DNA of 26,838 nt, from NCBI GenBank assembly GCA_023412855.1, contig JAEZRJ010000088.1:1-26838 (forward strand), in the 5' to 3' direction. Below are positions 14,930 through 22,712 of this stretch, one piece after another. A model generated the notes under the pieces. The model searched no databases. It worked only from the letters and a program-made list of their open reading frames with translations, and was not told the origin of the DNA. This DNA comes from Bacillota bacterium. GTDB taxonomy: Bacteria; Bacillota; Clostridia; Lachnospirales; Lachnospiraceae. Both the position numbers and the translations under genes were made by a program. Position 1 is the stretch's first letter; the number at the start of each line of letters is the position of its first letter.

Positions 14930-15774
14930 TGACATCAGCAAAGAGCAGATTCTCCAATAAAATATTTTTTGTGTTGTTATGCGTTTTGACAGTTGCTATA
15001 CTTTATCCCCTGCTGTTTATTTTGAATAACTCTTTTAAGGGAAAGTTTTTTATCAGTAAAGACCCGTTCTCCCTTCCCAATTCGGAGACCTTTGTAGGGA
15101 TTACAAATTATGTGAATGGTTTGATTAAGACGGGGCTTTTCAAGGCCATCGGCTGGTCTTTCTTCATCACGATTATTTCCGTCGGACTGATCATACTGTT
15201 CACCTCCATGACCGCATATTACATTACGAGGGTAAAATCCAGATATTCCACGATTCTTTATTATATGTTCGTGTTTTCCATGATCGTGCCCTTTCAGATG
15301 GTCATGTTTACGATGACCAGCCTTGCGGATAAGTTTCATTTAAGAAATCCTCTGGGAATGTGCCTGCTGTATCTAGGCTTCGGAGCGGGATTGTCCGTCT
15401 TTATGTTCGCAGGCTTCGTGAAATCCATTCCGTTAGAAATAGAAGAGGCGGCCATGATCGACGGCTGCAATCCGTTGCAGACATTTTTTGGAGTGGTCTT
15501 TCCGATACTTAAACCTACGGCGATTACGGTAGCTATTTTAAATGCTATGTGGATATGGAACGATTTCCTTCTGCCTTATTTGGTAATCGGTATCAGTACG
15601 CAGTATAAGACGATTCCGGTAGTTGTACAGATGCTCGTGGGATCTAACGGAAATAAGGATATGGGCGCGCTCATGGCAATGCTGGTATTGTCGATTATTC
15701 CGATTGTTATATTCTATCTGACATGTCAGAAATACATTATCGAAGGCGTTGTAGCCGGAGCGGTGAAGGGCTAA
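14929..15774 (+). CDS. Sugar ABC transporter permease, MalG type (importer 2)
   Basis: A 281-residue membrane protein, about six helices, the first near residues 10-32. The EAA motif is EIEEAAMIDGCNPLQTFFGV near residue 170. The ATG at 14929 overlaps the previous stop (TGATG). A TTG at 14926 is an equally possible start, 7 bases after GGAGG. It ends QKYIIEGVVAGAVKG, typical of MalG-like permeases. MalQ follows after 11 bases. No ATPase gene is present in this operon either. Confidence 0.93.
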   Translation: MTSAKSRFSNKIFFVLLCVLTVAILYPLLFILNNSFKGKFFISKDPFSLPNSETFVGITNYVNGLIKTGLFKAIGWSFFITIISVGLIILFTSMTAYYITRVKSRYSTILYYMFVFSMIVPFQMVMFTMTSLADKFHLRNPLGMCLLYLGFGAGLSVFMFAGFVKSIPLEIEEAAMIDGCNPLQTFFGVVFPILKPTAITVAILNAMWIWNDFLLPYLVIGISTQYKTIPVVVQMLVGSNGNKDMGALMAMLVLSIIPIVIFYLTCQKYIIEGVVAGAVKG

Positions 15775-15785
15775 TGGGAGGAACT

Positions 15786-17261
15786 ATGAGAAAAGGCGGC
15801 ATTTTATTACCGATATCGAGCATTCCGTCTAAGTACGGCATCGGTACGTTTTCTAAGCAGGCGTACGAGTTCGTCGATTTTTTGGAAAAGGCAGGGCAGA
15901 AATATTGGCAGATACTTCCCCTCGGTCCTACAGGGTATGGAGACTCTCCATATCAATCTTTTTCTACTTTTGCAGGCAATCCGTATTACATAGATTTGGA
16001 GGCTCTCGTTAAGGAAGGCTGGATTACAGAAGAAGACTGCGAGGTGTGCGATTTCGGAAGCGATGACATGTATGTTGATTATGAAAAAATCTACCTGTCG
16101 CGGTCGAAGATATTGAAAAAGGCACATAAGAAAAGCAAGATAGCAAAGAATGAGAAGTTTCAGGAATTCAAGAAGGAAAATGAGTACTGGCTCTTCGATT
16201 ATGCACTTTATATGGCAGTAAAGAATTCCTTCGAGGGAGTAAGCTGGATAGAATGGGCTGAGGATATAAAGCTGCGCAAGACTTCCGCAATGAAGGCTTA
16301 CGGGGAAAAATACGCGGAGGAAGTGGAGTTCTATGAATTCCAGCAATTCCTTTTTGCGAAGCAGTGGTTTGCACTGAAAGAATATGCCAATAAGAAAAAT
16401 ATAAGCATTATAGGAGATATTCCTATTTATGTAGCTTTTGACAGTGCGGATACATGGGCTAATCCGGAATTATTTCAGTTGGATGGCACTTGTACGCCTA
16501 TCGGAGTGGCAGGCTGTCCGCCGGATGCTTTTTCTGCTACCGGACAGTTGTGGGGGAATCCTCTCTATGAATGGGAATACCACGAAAAGACGGACTATGA
16601 ATGGTGGGTGCGCCGGATTACCTATTGTTATGAGCTGTATGATGTGGTGCGGATCGATCATTTCAGAGGTTTCGACGAATATTATGCCATTCCCTATGGG
16701 GATCCTACCGCAGAGTTCGGAGAGTGGAAGAAGGGGCCGGGCTACGACATTTTCAAGGTCATAAAGGCGAAGCTTGGCAACAAGCCTGTGATTGCGGAGG
16801 ATCTGGGATTCCTTACGCCAAGCGTTATCAAGCTGGTAAAAAAGACCGGTTACCCGGGCATGAAGATATTGCAGTTCGCTTTCGATTCAAGAGAGGAAAG
16901 CGACTATCTTCCCCATAACTATACGAACAATTCCGTGGTTTATACGGGAACTCACGATAACGATACGACGGTGGGCTGGTATACCACCTTTAACAGAAGA
17001 GATAAGAACTTTGCCAAGCGGTATTTGAACATCAAGACGAAAAAGGATATTCATTGGGACTTTATCCGCGCCGCGTTAGCCAGCGTTGCGGACACGGCGA
17101 TCATTCCGGTTCAGGATTATCTGGGCCTTGGCTCGGAGGCGAGACTCAATACGCCCTCCACCTTGGGTGATAATTGGAAATGGCGGCTGCTTCCGGATCA
17201 GCTTGACGATGAGCTGGCGGAAAAAATTCGGAAGATGACAAAGCTATACGGAAGAATTTAG
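15786..17261 (+). CDS. malQ: 4-alpha-glucanotransferase (GH77, amylomaltase)
   Basis: A 491-residue cytoplasmic enzyme that transfers alpha-1,4-glucan segments between maltodextrins and releases glucose. GH77 motifs are all present: LPLGPTGYGDSPYQSFS (45-61), nucleophile Asp291 in VRIDHFRGFDEYY, acid/base Glu338 in VIAEDLG, and Asp391 in TGTHDNDT. The C-terminus has PVQDYLGLGSEARLNTP. Length is normal for bacterial MalQ. GGGAGG lies 4 bases before the ATG at 15786; a longer in-frame start at 15723 would overlap the permease and add non-homologous residues. It suggests that importer 2 takes up malto-oligosaccharides. A hairpin terminator follows the gene. Confidence 0.96.
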   Translation: MRKGGILLPISSIPSKYGIGTFSKQAYEFVDFLEKAGQKYWQILPLGPTGYGDSPYQSFSTFAGNPYYIDLEALVKEGWITEEDCEVCDFGSDDMYVDYEKIYLSRSKILKKAHKKSKIAKNEKFQEFKKENEYWLFDYALYMAVKNSFEGVSWIEWAEDIKLRKTSAMKAYGEKYAEEVEFYEFQQFLFAKQWFALKEYANKKNISIIGDIPIYVAFDSADTWANPELFQLDGTCTPIGVAGCPPDAFSATGQLWGNPLYEWEYHEKTDYEWWVRRITYCYELYDVVRIDHFRGFDEYYAIPYGDPTAEFGEWKKGPGYDIFKVIKAKLGNKPVIAEDLGFLTPSVIKLVKKTGYPGMKILQFAFDSREESDYLPHNYTNNSVVYTGTHDNDTTVGWYTTFNRRDKNFAKRYLNIKTKKDIHWDFIRAALASVADTAIIPVQDYLGLGSEARLNTPSTLGDNWKWRLLPDQLDDELAEKIRKMTKLYGRI

Positions 17262-17277
17262 GCGACGGGATGCTGTG

Positions 17278-17320
17278 ATAGTCAGGGATATTTGTTGGGT
17301 ATTCCTGGCTATTTATATCT
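17278..17320 (+). terminator. Hairpin terminator after malQ
   Basis: ATAGTCAGGGATA (17278-17290) pairs with TATTCCTGGCTAT (17300-17312), 13 bp with two G-U pairs and a 9-nt loop. A T-rich but interrupted tract (TTATATCTT) follows. It lies between malQ and the lacI-type promoter. Confidence 0.6.
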
Positions 17321-17322
17321 TG

Positions 17323-17331
17323 TGCTATAAT
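17323..17331 (+). promoter_or_regulatory. Extended -10 promoter of the LacI-family gene
   Basis: TGCTATAAT combines a TG extension with a perfect TATAAT (17326-17331). No good -35 is seen. It is followed by a leader of about 70 nt, so the regulator can be made independently of malQ. Confidence 0.65.
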
Positions 17332-17409
17332 ATGATACCGGAGTCAAAAGTACGAAACAATCCGTAAGTATCAGGGGTCAAATATGGGAGAAATATGGAG
17401 GGATGTAGC

Positions 17410-18450
17410 ATGCCTGAAATTACGATAAAGGATATTGCAAAGCAATGCGGGGTAGGCATCAGTACGGTTTCCAGAGCCATCAATAATCATCCGGACATCA
17501 ATCCGGAGACGAAGAACATGATTATGGATGTGATAAAGGCTACGGGCTTTGTTCCGAATAACAGCGCGAGAAATTTGAAAAGAATCGATGCAAAAAGCAT
17601 TGCGGTGCTCGTAAAGGGTATTACGAATCCGCTTTTTTCCGATATGATCAAGGTAATTGAAGAAGAGACGCAGAAGAAAAAGTATTCTCTTGTGCTTAAG
17701 CATGTTGAGTATTATGAGGATGAAGTGGATGTCGCCTTAGAGCTGGTGAAGGAAAAGAGACTTCGCGGAATTATTTTTCTGGGGGGGTATTTCTTCCATT
17801 CACAGGAGAAGATAGAGAATCTTAGGGTACCTTACATATTCAGTACCATAGGAACTGCTGTGCCGGAGAATATCAGCAGAGTGCTATATTCCAGTATAGC
17901 GGTGGACGATAGAAAGGAAAGCTATGCTATGACCGCTCACCTTATTGGTCTGGGGCATAGGGACATAGCGATTCTGTCGGCGGAATCTGAAATTAACAGC
18001 ATTGGGCAGCTTCGTCTTGAGGGCTATAAGGATGCTCTTTCGGAGGCCGGTATCGCCTTCAACGAGAGGCTGGTGCGCCAGGTTGAAGATGACATTGAGC
18101 ATTATTCCATGGAAAATGGATATATTACAGCAAAAAAGCTCGTCGAATCCGGAGAAAAGTTTACCGCGGTATTCGCTACCGCGGATATACTGGCGGTGGG
18201 GGCATGCCGGGCGCTTTTGGAAGCAGGGATGAGAATACCGGAGGATGTTTCTGTTGCAGGCTACGACGGAATAGACGTTGCAAAATATTATAATCCGGCA
18301 ATTACTACCGTCAGGCAGCCGGTTAAGGATATGGCGAAGACCACCATCAAGCTGCTGTTCGATATCATTGCCGGACGCAAATCCTATGAGCATATCGTAT
18401 TTCCGGCGGAGCTGATCGTGCGGGAATCAACAGGGACAGCCAAGGGCTGA
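17410..18450 (+). CDS. LacI-family transcriptional regulator
   Basis: A 346-residue regulator. The N-terminal helix-turn-helix is ITIKDIAKQCGVGISTVSRAI (residues 4-24), and the hinge helix is FVPNNSARNLKR. A periplasmic-binding-protein-like sugar-sensing domain follows, with ATADILAVGACRALLEAGMR and PEDVSVAGYDGID typical of the family. The ATG at 17410 is chosen because GGAGGG lies about 9 bases before it. An in-frame ATG at 17395 would overlap this site. It lies just past the importer 2/malQ operon and most likely represses it through the three tandem operators at 12261-12296. It could also bind the TAAAAACGTTTTTA palindromes of the GH30/importer 1 promoters, but those differ in sequence outside the CG core. 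Confidence 0.94.
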   Translation: MPEITIKDIAKQCGVGISTVSRAINNHPDINPETKNMIMDVIKATGFVPNNSARNLKRIDAKSIAVLVKGITNPLFSDMIKVIEEETQKKKYSLVLKHVEYYEDEVDVALELVKEKRLRGIIFLGGYFFHSQEKIENLRVPYIFSTIGTAVPENISRVLYSSIAVDDRKESYAMTAHLIGLGHRDIAILSAESEINSIGQLRLEGYKDALSEAGIAFNERLVRQVEDDIEHYSMENGYITAKKLVESGEKFTAVFATADILAVGACRALLEAGMRIPEDVSVAGYDGIDVAKYYNPAITTVRQPVKDMAKTTIKLLFDIIAGRKSYEHIVFPAELIVRESTGTAKG

Positions 18451-18482
18451 AACGTGCCGGAATCGATGGAGCCGGTGAAGTA

Positions 18483-18932
18483 CTAAATCAAGTTAGAATT
18501 ATGATATCTATGGTCGTAGGTCACGTCCTCCCCGAGCCACTCAGGCGGAAGAAAGGATTTCGCTTCCTCCTCCGAGGAGAACTCCACCTCGGCGATAATG
18601 AGAGGAGAGTGGGGGGCATCGAAGATGTCCAGCTCGATGGTAAGTGAAGAGCCATCAACGGGAATTAAATATCTTCGTTTTGATATTGTATTGCCGTCGC
18701 ATTTTTTGCGCAGATGATAGTAGGATTCTTTGTTTAAGGGCAGGTTGTATTCCTCCCTCGCAAGGAGTCCTTTTCCTTTATAGGTCAGATAATATTCTTC
18801 GTCCTGTTTCCTGATCCGGACGACGGGGTTTACGTTCAGATAAGCCTGCTCGATATGATGGGACGGATAGGAGCTGAGGTTATCGGGTAGTTTCTTTATT
18901 GTGAATTTTCTTTCGATTTCCATGCCGTTCAT
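18483..18932 (-). CDS. CYTH-domain protein (triphosphate tunnel metalloenzyme-like)
   Basis: A 149-residue protein with the defining ExExK motif (EIERK, residues 5-9) near its N-terminus. Alternating charged residues follow, as expected for the beta-strands of a triphosphate-binding tunnel (VRIRKQ, YYLTYKGKG, ISKRRY, LTIELDIF, LIIAEVEF). Members hydrolyse inorganic triphosphate or related compounds using divalent metal; the substrate here is unknown. Length suits the compact bacterial type. ATG 18932 is used, with AGGA about 12 bases upstream; ATG 18923 is also possible. It converges on the LacI-family gene with 32 bases between, and no clear terminator is seen there. Confidence 0.88.
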   Translation of the reverse strand: MNGMEIERKFTIKKLPDNLSSYPSHHIEQAYLNVNPVVRIRKQDEEYYLTYKGKGLLAREEYNLPLNKESYYHLRKKCDGNTISKRRYLIPVDGSSLTIELDIFDAPHSPLIIAEVEFSSEEEAKSFLPPEWLGEDVTYDHRYHNSNLI

Positions 18933-18975
18933 TATAGTATCTATTCCTTTCCTGGGGATTTCTTGTTCATTATAC

Positions 18976-19123
18976 GTTACTGTTCACTCCGTTTTCAGCA
19001 CCGCATGATTTCTGCAATGTAAAAATTTTGCATGTAAATTCGCTTTGCGAAGCAGAAATCATCCTTTGAATCACATTCATACGCAGCTTAACAGCAAGTG
19101 TTAGCTGCTGTGTGAACAGTAAC
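18976..19123 (+). mobile_element. MITE-like structured repeat, copy D
   Basis: A 148-bp element with perfectly matching 12-bp ends, GTTACTGTTCAC and GTGAACAGTAAC. The flanks CATTATAC (18968-18975) and TATTATAC (19124-19131) agree at 7 of 8 bases. The main stem TGATTTCTGC / GCAGAAATCA is kept, and the inner hairpin keeps pairing through a G-U (ATGTAAAA with TTTTGCAT). The right-arm hairpin has lost one base. It occupies most of the divergent intergenic region between the CYTH gene and csoR, upstream of both promoters. Confidence 0.85.
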
Positions 19124-19162
19124 TATTATACTACTGCTTGCTTTTAAATGAAAAGCAGCTTA

Positions 19163-19218
19163 TTGACATTTTCTCCGATTTATCTCATAATATTTCATAC
19201 AGATACCCCTAATGGTAT
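19163..19218 (+). promoter_or_regulatory. csoR promoter with CsoR-type operator
   Basis: A perfect TTGACA (19163-19168) and CATAAT (19186-19191) are 17 bases apart. The operator ATACCCCTAATGGTAT (19203-19218) follows, a near-palindrome of the same type as the two sites before the ATPase. The gene is therefore probably autoregulated. Confidence 0.85.
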
Positions 19219-19231
19219 AAGGAGGTGCAAT

Positions 19232-19507
19232 ATGAAACAGTGTATGGATACCGATAACCTGCATCGTCGCCTGAGCAAGATTGCCGGCCAGGTACAGGCA
19301 ATTGACAGAATGGTGAACGAGGATGTTCCCTGTGAAGATATACTTTCCCAAATCAATGCGGCGAAATCTGCTCTCCATAAAGTCGGACAAGTAGTTTTAG
19401 AGGGCCATATTAACCATTGTGTAAAGGATGGAATCGAGCACGGCGATGCCGATAAGACGATAGCGAGTTTTACAAAAGCGGTGGAACGCTTTGCCAATAT
19501 GACTTAA
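19232..19507 (+). CDS. csoR: CsoR-family metal-sensing repressor
   Basis: A 91-residue all-helical DUF156/CsoR-family protein (RRLSKIAGQVQAIDRMV near residues 12-28). The Cu(I)-ligand set Cys34, His59, Cys63 (DVPCEDIL, GHINHC) has the same spacing as in characterised CsoR proteins, supporting copper sensing. An extra His11 leaves nickel-type (InrS/RcnR-like) sensing possible. AAGGAGG lies shortly before the ATG at 19232; an earlier in-frame ATG at 19148 lies upstream of the promoter and is rejected. Its operator occurs once at its own promoter and twice before the downstream metal ATPase, so metal binding should release both. Confidence 0.9.
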   Translation: MKQCMDTDNLHRRLSKIAGQVQAIDRMVNEDVPCEDILSQINAAKSALHKVGQVVLEGHINHCVKDGIEHGDADKTIASFTKAVERFANMT

Positions 19508-19518
19508 TCATAAGAGAG

Positions 19519-19551
19519 AAAAACCGGCCTAAAATAAAGGGCCGGTTTTTT
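19519..19551 (+). terminator. Intrinsic terminator after csoR
   Basis: AAAAACCGGCC (19519-19529) pairs fully with GGCCGGTTTTT (19540-19550) around a 10-nt loop and runs into a T-tract. It separates csoR from the ATPase gene, which has its own promoter. Confidence 0.92.
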
Positions 19552-19608
19552 GATGGATTTATTTAAGATAAAAGTAATTTGCGAATCATGCTCTATGTAT
19601 GTCTGCTC

Positions 19609-19661
19609 TTGACAACACATACCCCTATGGGTATAATATGTACCGATACCCCTAGGGGTAT
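19609..19661 (+). promoter_or_regulatory. Consensus promoter and two CsoR-type operators before the metal ATPase
   Basis: Perfect TTGACA (19609-19614) and TATAAT (19632-19637) are separated by 17 bases. Operator 1, ATACCCCTATGGGTAT (19619-19634), fills the spacer and overlaps the -10. Operator 2, ATACCCCTAGGGGTAT (19646-19661), is a perfect 16-bp palindrome over the transcription start. The sites are 27 bp apart. A consensus promoter with double repression suits tight off and strong on. Confidence 0.92.
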
Positions 19662-19689
19662 AAAAGAGTATAAGAGGAGGACATATGTG

Positions 19690-21561
19690 ATGAAAAAGAT
19701 AGAAGGATTGTTAGAATGGGGAGGAGTGAAAAAGGATATCACATTGTTGATAATTTCCGCCCTTGCGCTATTGGCCAGCCTTTTGGATTTCAATCCGTTT
19801 CCCTTTCCTATCGCTTGGATTGCTATTATTTTATGCGGCGTACCGATTATTTTGGAGGGGATTATAGGTCTGATCACGGCTTTTGACATCAAGGCAGACG
19901 TACTGGTTTCCATAGCACTGATTGCATCTATCATTATCGGGGAGACCTTTGCGGCAGGAGAAGTCGCTTTTATTATGCAGCTCGGTGCGCTGCTGGAGGA
20001 TTTGACCGTGGCGAAGGCGAGAGCGGGAATTGAGAAGCTTGTTCGCTTAACACCCAGGACGGCAAGAAGGATAATAGATCGTAAAGAGCAGACCGTTCCG
20101 GCAGAAATGGTGCGAGTCGGCGACATTCTGCGGGTGCTTCCGGGGGAGACCATTCCGGTGGACGGATTCATCAGATCAGGACAGACATCGATAAACCAAG
20201 CCGTTATGACAGGAGAATCTCTTCCTGTGGATAAAGGAGCCGGAGACTCCGTATCAAGCGGTACGGTCAATCAGTTCGGCTCTTTTGATATGGAAGCCAC
20301 AAAGGTGGGAGAAGACAGCTCCATTCAGCGAATGATACGCCTCGTACAGTCTGCTGACGCCGGAAAAGCGAAAATCGTAGGCATTGCGGATCGATGGGCG
20401 ACGTGGATCGTTGTAATTGCGCTGACTGCGGCGGCCCTTACGTGGCTGATAAGCGGCGAGATTATACGTGCCGTAACGATACTGGTCGTTTTCTGTCCCT
20501 GTGCTCTCGTTCTGGCAACACCCACGGCAATTATGGCGGCGATTGGGAATGCGACAAGGCATGGCTTTCTCGTCCGCGAAGGAGATGCTTTGGAGCGGCT
20601 GGCTGGTGTAGGGAAGATTACCTTCGATAAAACGGGCACTCTCACCTGTGGACAGCCTCAGGTAGTGGCGGTCCACAGCTTTAAGGAAGAGCTTTCCGAA
20701 GAGGAATTATACCTATGTTCAGCCAGCGCAGAGCAGCACTCTGAACATCCCTTGGGCAAAGCAGTGGTACGCTCTTATAAAAGCACATTTAAAAAGGAGC
20801 TTTATCAGGTTCGGCAATTTCATATGCTTCCGGGCAGAGGCGTACAAGCCGTGGTAGATGGACAGGAAATCATTGCCGGAAATCCGAAGCTGCTTTCAGA
20901 AAAGCAAATTAGCATCGGAAATAATATACTGAAAAAAGCGGAAAAATACTTAAATGAAGGCTGTACGGTTATCTTTCTTGCTATGCAGAAGGAAGCCGTC
21001 GGAATTATCGCTCTGGCAGATACTCTGCGGCAAGACGCTGTCACGACGATGGAGGAAGTAAAGAAAACAGGTATTATGCCGGTGCTCCTGACCGGAGACA
21101 ATGAAAAGGCGGCGGGCCATATTGCAAGGCAGCTTCATATCGACGAAGTACATTTCGGCTGCTTGCCGGAAGATAAACTGAAATGGATCGATAGCTATCA
21201 GAAGAACCAAAAACAGGTTTGCATGATAGGAGACGGAATCAACGATGCTCCCGCATTGAAAAGGTCTTATGTGGGAATTGCAATGGGCGGAAGCGGCAGC
21301 GATATTGCGGTGGAAGCAGCCGATATTGCGCTTATAAACGATGACATCAAGGAGCTTCCGCATTTGCTCAGGCTGTCTAAACGCATGATGCTTACGATAA
21401 AGTGTAACCTTACCTTTTCTATGGCCTTAAATTTTATCGCCGTCGTTCTTGCAATTTCCGGAATATTAAATCCGGTGGTAGGTGCGCTTGTCCATAATGC
21501 AGGCTCCGTTATCGTCATAGTTAACTCTGCGTTCTTATTAAAGTGGAAAAAAAGAAAATGA
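19690..21561 (+). CDS. P1B-type heavy-metal-transporting ATPase
   Basis: A 623-residue metal-efflux ATPase. It has the actuator motif TGES (174-177), the membrane metal site CPC (269-271), DKTGT with phosphorylated Asp313, SEHPLG and GDGINDAP, all intact. It lacks the N-terminal HMA metal-binding domains common in CopA and ZntA. The last membrane helices carry NPVVGALVHNAGSVIVIVNS, which matches neither the MxxSS of Cu(I) pumps nor the DxG of Zn/Cd pumps. Metal choice is thus unclear, although the CsoR operators point to copper. ATG 19690 (AGGAGG 9 bases before) is used; GTG 19687 is possible. An ATG at 19579 is upstream of the promoter and is rejected. The stop abuts the stop of the next, convergent gene. 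Confidence 0.93.
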   Translation: MKKIEGLLEWGGVKKDITLLIISALALLASLLDFNPFPFPIAWIAIILCGVPIILEGIIGLITAFDIKADVLVSIALIASIIIGETFAAGEVAFIMQLGALLEDLTVAKARAGIEKLVRLTPRTARRIIDRKEQTVPAEMVRVGDILRVLPGETIPVDGFIRSGQTSINQAVMTGESLPVDKGAGDSVSSGTVNQFGSFDMEATKVGEDSSIQRMIRLVQSADAGKAKIVGIADRWATWIVVIALTAAALTWLISGEIIRAVTILVVFCPCALVLATPTAIMAAIGNATRHGFLVREGDALERLAGVGKITFDKTGTLTCGQPQVVAVHSFKEELSEEELYLCSASAEQHSEHPLGKAVVRSYKSTFKKELYQVRQFHMLPGRGVQAVVDGQEIIAGNPKLLSEKQISIGNNILKKAEKYLNEGCTVIFLAMQKEAVGIIALADTLRQDAVTTMEEVKKTGIMPVLLTGDNEKAAGHIARQLHIDEVHFGCLPEDKLKWIDSYQKNQKQVCMIGDGINDAPALKRSYVGIAMGGSGSDIAVEAADIALINDDIKELPHLLRLSKRMMLTIKCNLTFSMALNFIAVVLAISGILNPVVGALVHNAGSVIVIVNSAFLLKWKKRK

Positions 21562-22539
21562 TTATGATACAGTTTTCCAATAATTTTTCTTTTGCTCGCT
21601 GGAGAGAGAAGCAGCAAAATCTTGCTTAACCTGCAGAAAATATTCAAAATCCTTTAAGAGCATATAGAGTACTGCTCTGGATTCAAATTCTTGCCTTGTA
21701 GAGGGCAGATCACTTGCCTGAAATTTTTCAAATAATGTTTCGCATTCCAAAAGCAAAGCGGCAGCGTTATTGGTTTCTTCTAAACTTATTCCAATATGGT
21801 CAATAAAAGTTGCAATATCTTTTGCTTGTTCCGGTACATAATCCAGTGTCTTGATCTTCTGATAAATATTTCGAAGTACTTGGCATTGCTGTTTCCGCAT
21901 TTGCATGTAATCAATGAAATACTTTGTATTCTTGGTAAGAGTATTGTTCATATTATCGTAGGCATCCTTCAGACCTCTTTCAATATGAGATGCAAGAACG
22001 TGAAAGCATTCATCGGTATAATTTTCCTTTGATTCCTTTAAAAGGTTTTCAGACATTCCGGATAGTACCGTTCTTAAATCTGATTCCAGTACCGCCTGTG
22101 TATTTCTTATGTGTTTTACTTTATCCGGCATAAAGAGATTAAGAAGTGTGCCGATACCTGCTCCGATGAATAATAAGAGAAATTCGTTTTGGATAAGAGA
22201 AAGCGGCATATGGTAAGAAACTAAATAATGAGTAGCCAGGACTGCATTCATTGCAATAGCGTCTTGCAATTGAAATGTATAACAAATCCATACAAATACA
22301 AGGAGAAAAAGGCCGAAGGAAATCGCATGATACCCGATTAAGTTAAAAAGGCCAAAGGAAAGTAGAGTTGCAATGCAAAAAGCTATAACTCTTTTGAAAG
22401 AAATGCGTATGGTCTCTTTGGTGGTATCTTGTATGGTAAGAAGTGTAATAATGCCCGCAGCAGTGCTGTATTCCAGTTTTAATAAGGTTGCTAATATAAT
22501 TGCCAGTGCACCGCCAAATGCTATTTTGAATATTTTCAT
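21562..22539 (-). CDS. Aromatic acid exporter-like (ArAE/FUSC-type) membrane protein
   Basis: A 325-residue protein. The N-terminal half has about five hydrophobic segments between residues 4 and 140 (IAFGGALAIILATLL; AAGIITLLTI; IAFCIATLLSFGLFNLIG; FGLFLLVFVWICYTF; LLLFIGAGIGTLLNLFMP). The C-terminal half is soluble, charged and helical. This matches the ArAE_1 plus ArAE_1_C layout, sometimes annotated as aromatic acid exporter; the true substrate is unknown. The start at 22539 is chosen for its AGGGAG site about 9 bases upstream; an in-frame ATG at 22596 overlaps the -35 region. The promoter is identifiable (22568-22596). It converges with the metal ATPase with no base between the two stop codons. 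Confidence 0.82.
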   Translation of the reverse strand: MKIFKIAFGGALAIILATLLKLEYSTAAGIITLLTIQDTTKETIRISFKRVIAFCIATLLSFGLFNLIGYHAISFGLFLLVFVWICYTFQLQDAIAMNAVLATHYLVSYHMPLSLIQNEFLLLFIGAGIGTLLNLFMPDKVKHIRNTQAVLESDLRTVLSGMSENLLKESKENYTDECFHVLASHIERGLKDAYDNMNNTLTKNTKYFIDYMQMRKQQCQVLRNIYQKIKTLDYVPEQAKDIATFIDHIGISLEETNNAAALLLECETLFEKFQASDLPSTRQEFESRAVLYMLLKDFEYFLQVKQDFAASLSSEQKKNYWKTVS

Positions 22540-22567
22540 GCAAATCACTCCCTTCCTAATATAAATT

Positions 22568-22596
22568 ATTCTAGTAGATAAAATAATTTTTTGCAA
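22568..22596 (-). promoter_or_regulatory. Promoter of the ArAE-like gene
   Basis: On the minus strand, TTGCAA (22591-22596) and TAGAAT (22568-22573) are 17 bases apart, about 28 bases before the start codon. The spacer is very A+T-rich. Confidence 0.7.
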
Positions 22597-22620
22597 TATA
22601 ACCTGAGAGAAATAGACAGC

Positions 22621-22698
22621 TTTAAAAAAACAGAAAGGAGTGGTAAAATAAATATGGCATAAATATACCCAGTCCGTTTTTGGAAAAATAAAACGGAC
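22621..22698 (+). promoter_or_regulatory. Promoter and inverted repeat before the DJ-1-like gene
   Basis: TGGTAAAAT (22641-22649) is an extended -10; TTTAAA 17 bases upstream is a weak -35. Downstream, GTCCGTTTT (22672-22680) and AAAACGGAC (22690-22698) form a perfect 9-bp inverted repeat with a 9-nt spacer, ending 14 bases before the start codon. It could be an operator or a 5' hairpin. Confidence 0.5.
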
Positions 22699-22712
22699 GG
22701 AAAGGAAATGAA

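Noticed and set aside
19593..20270. 225-codon leftward frame opposite the metal ATPase start
   Set aside because: Antisense to the promoter, operators and conserved ATPase motifs; Ser/Pro/Ile-rich shadow composition.
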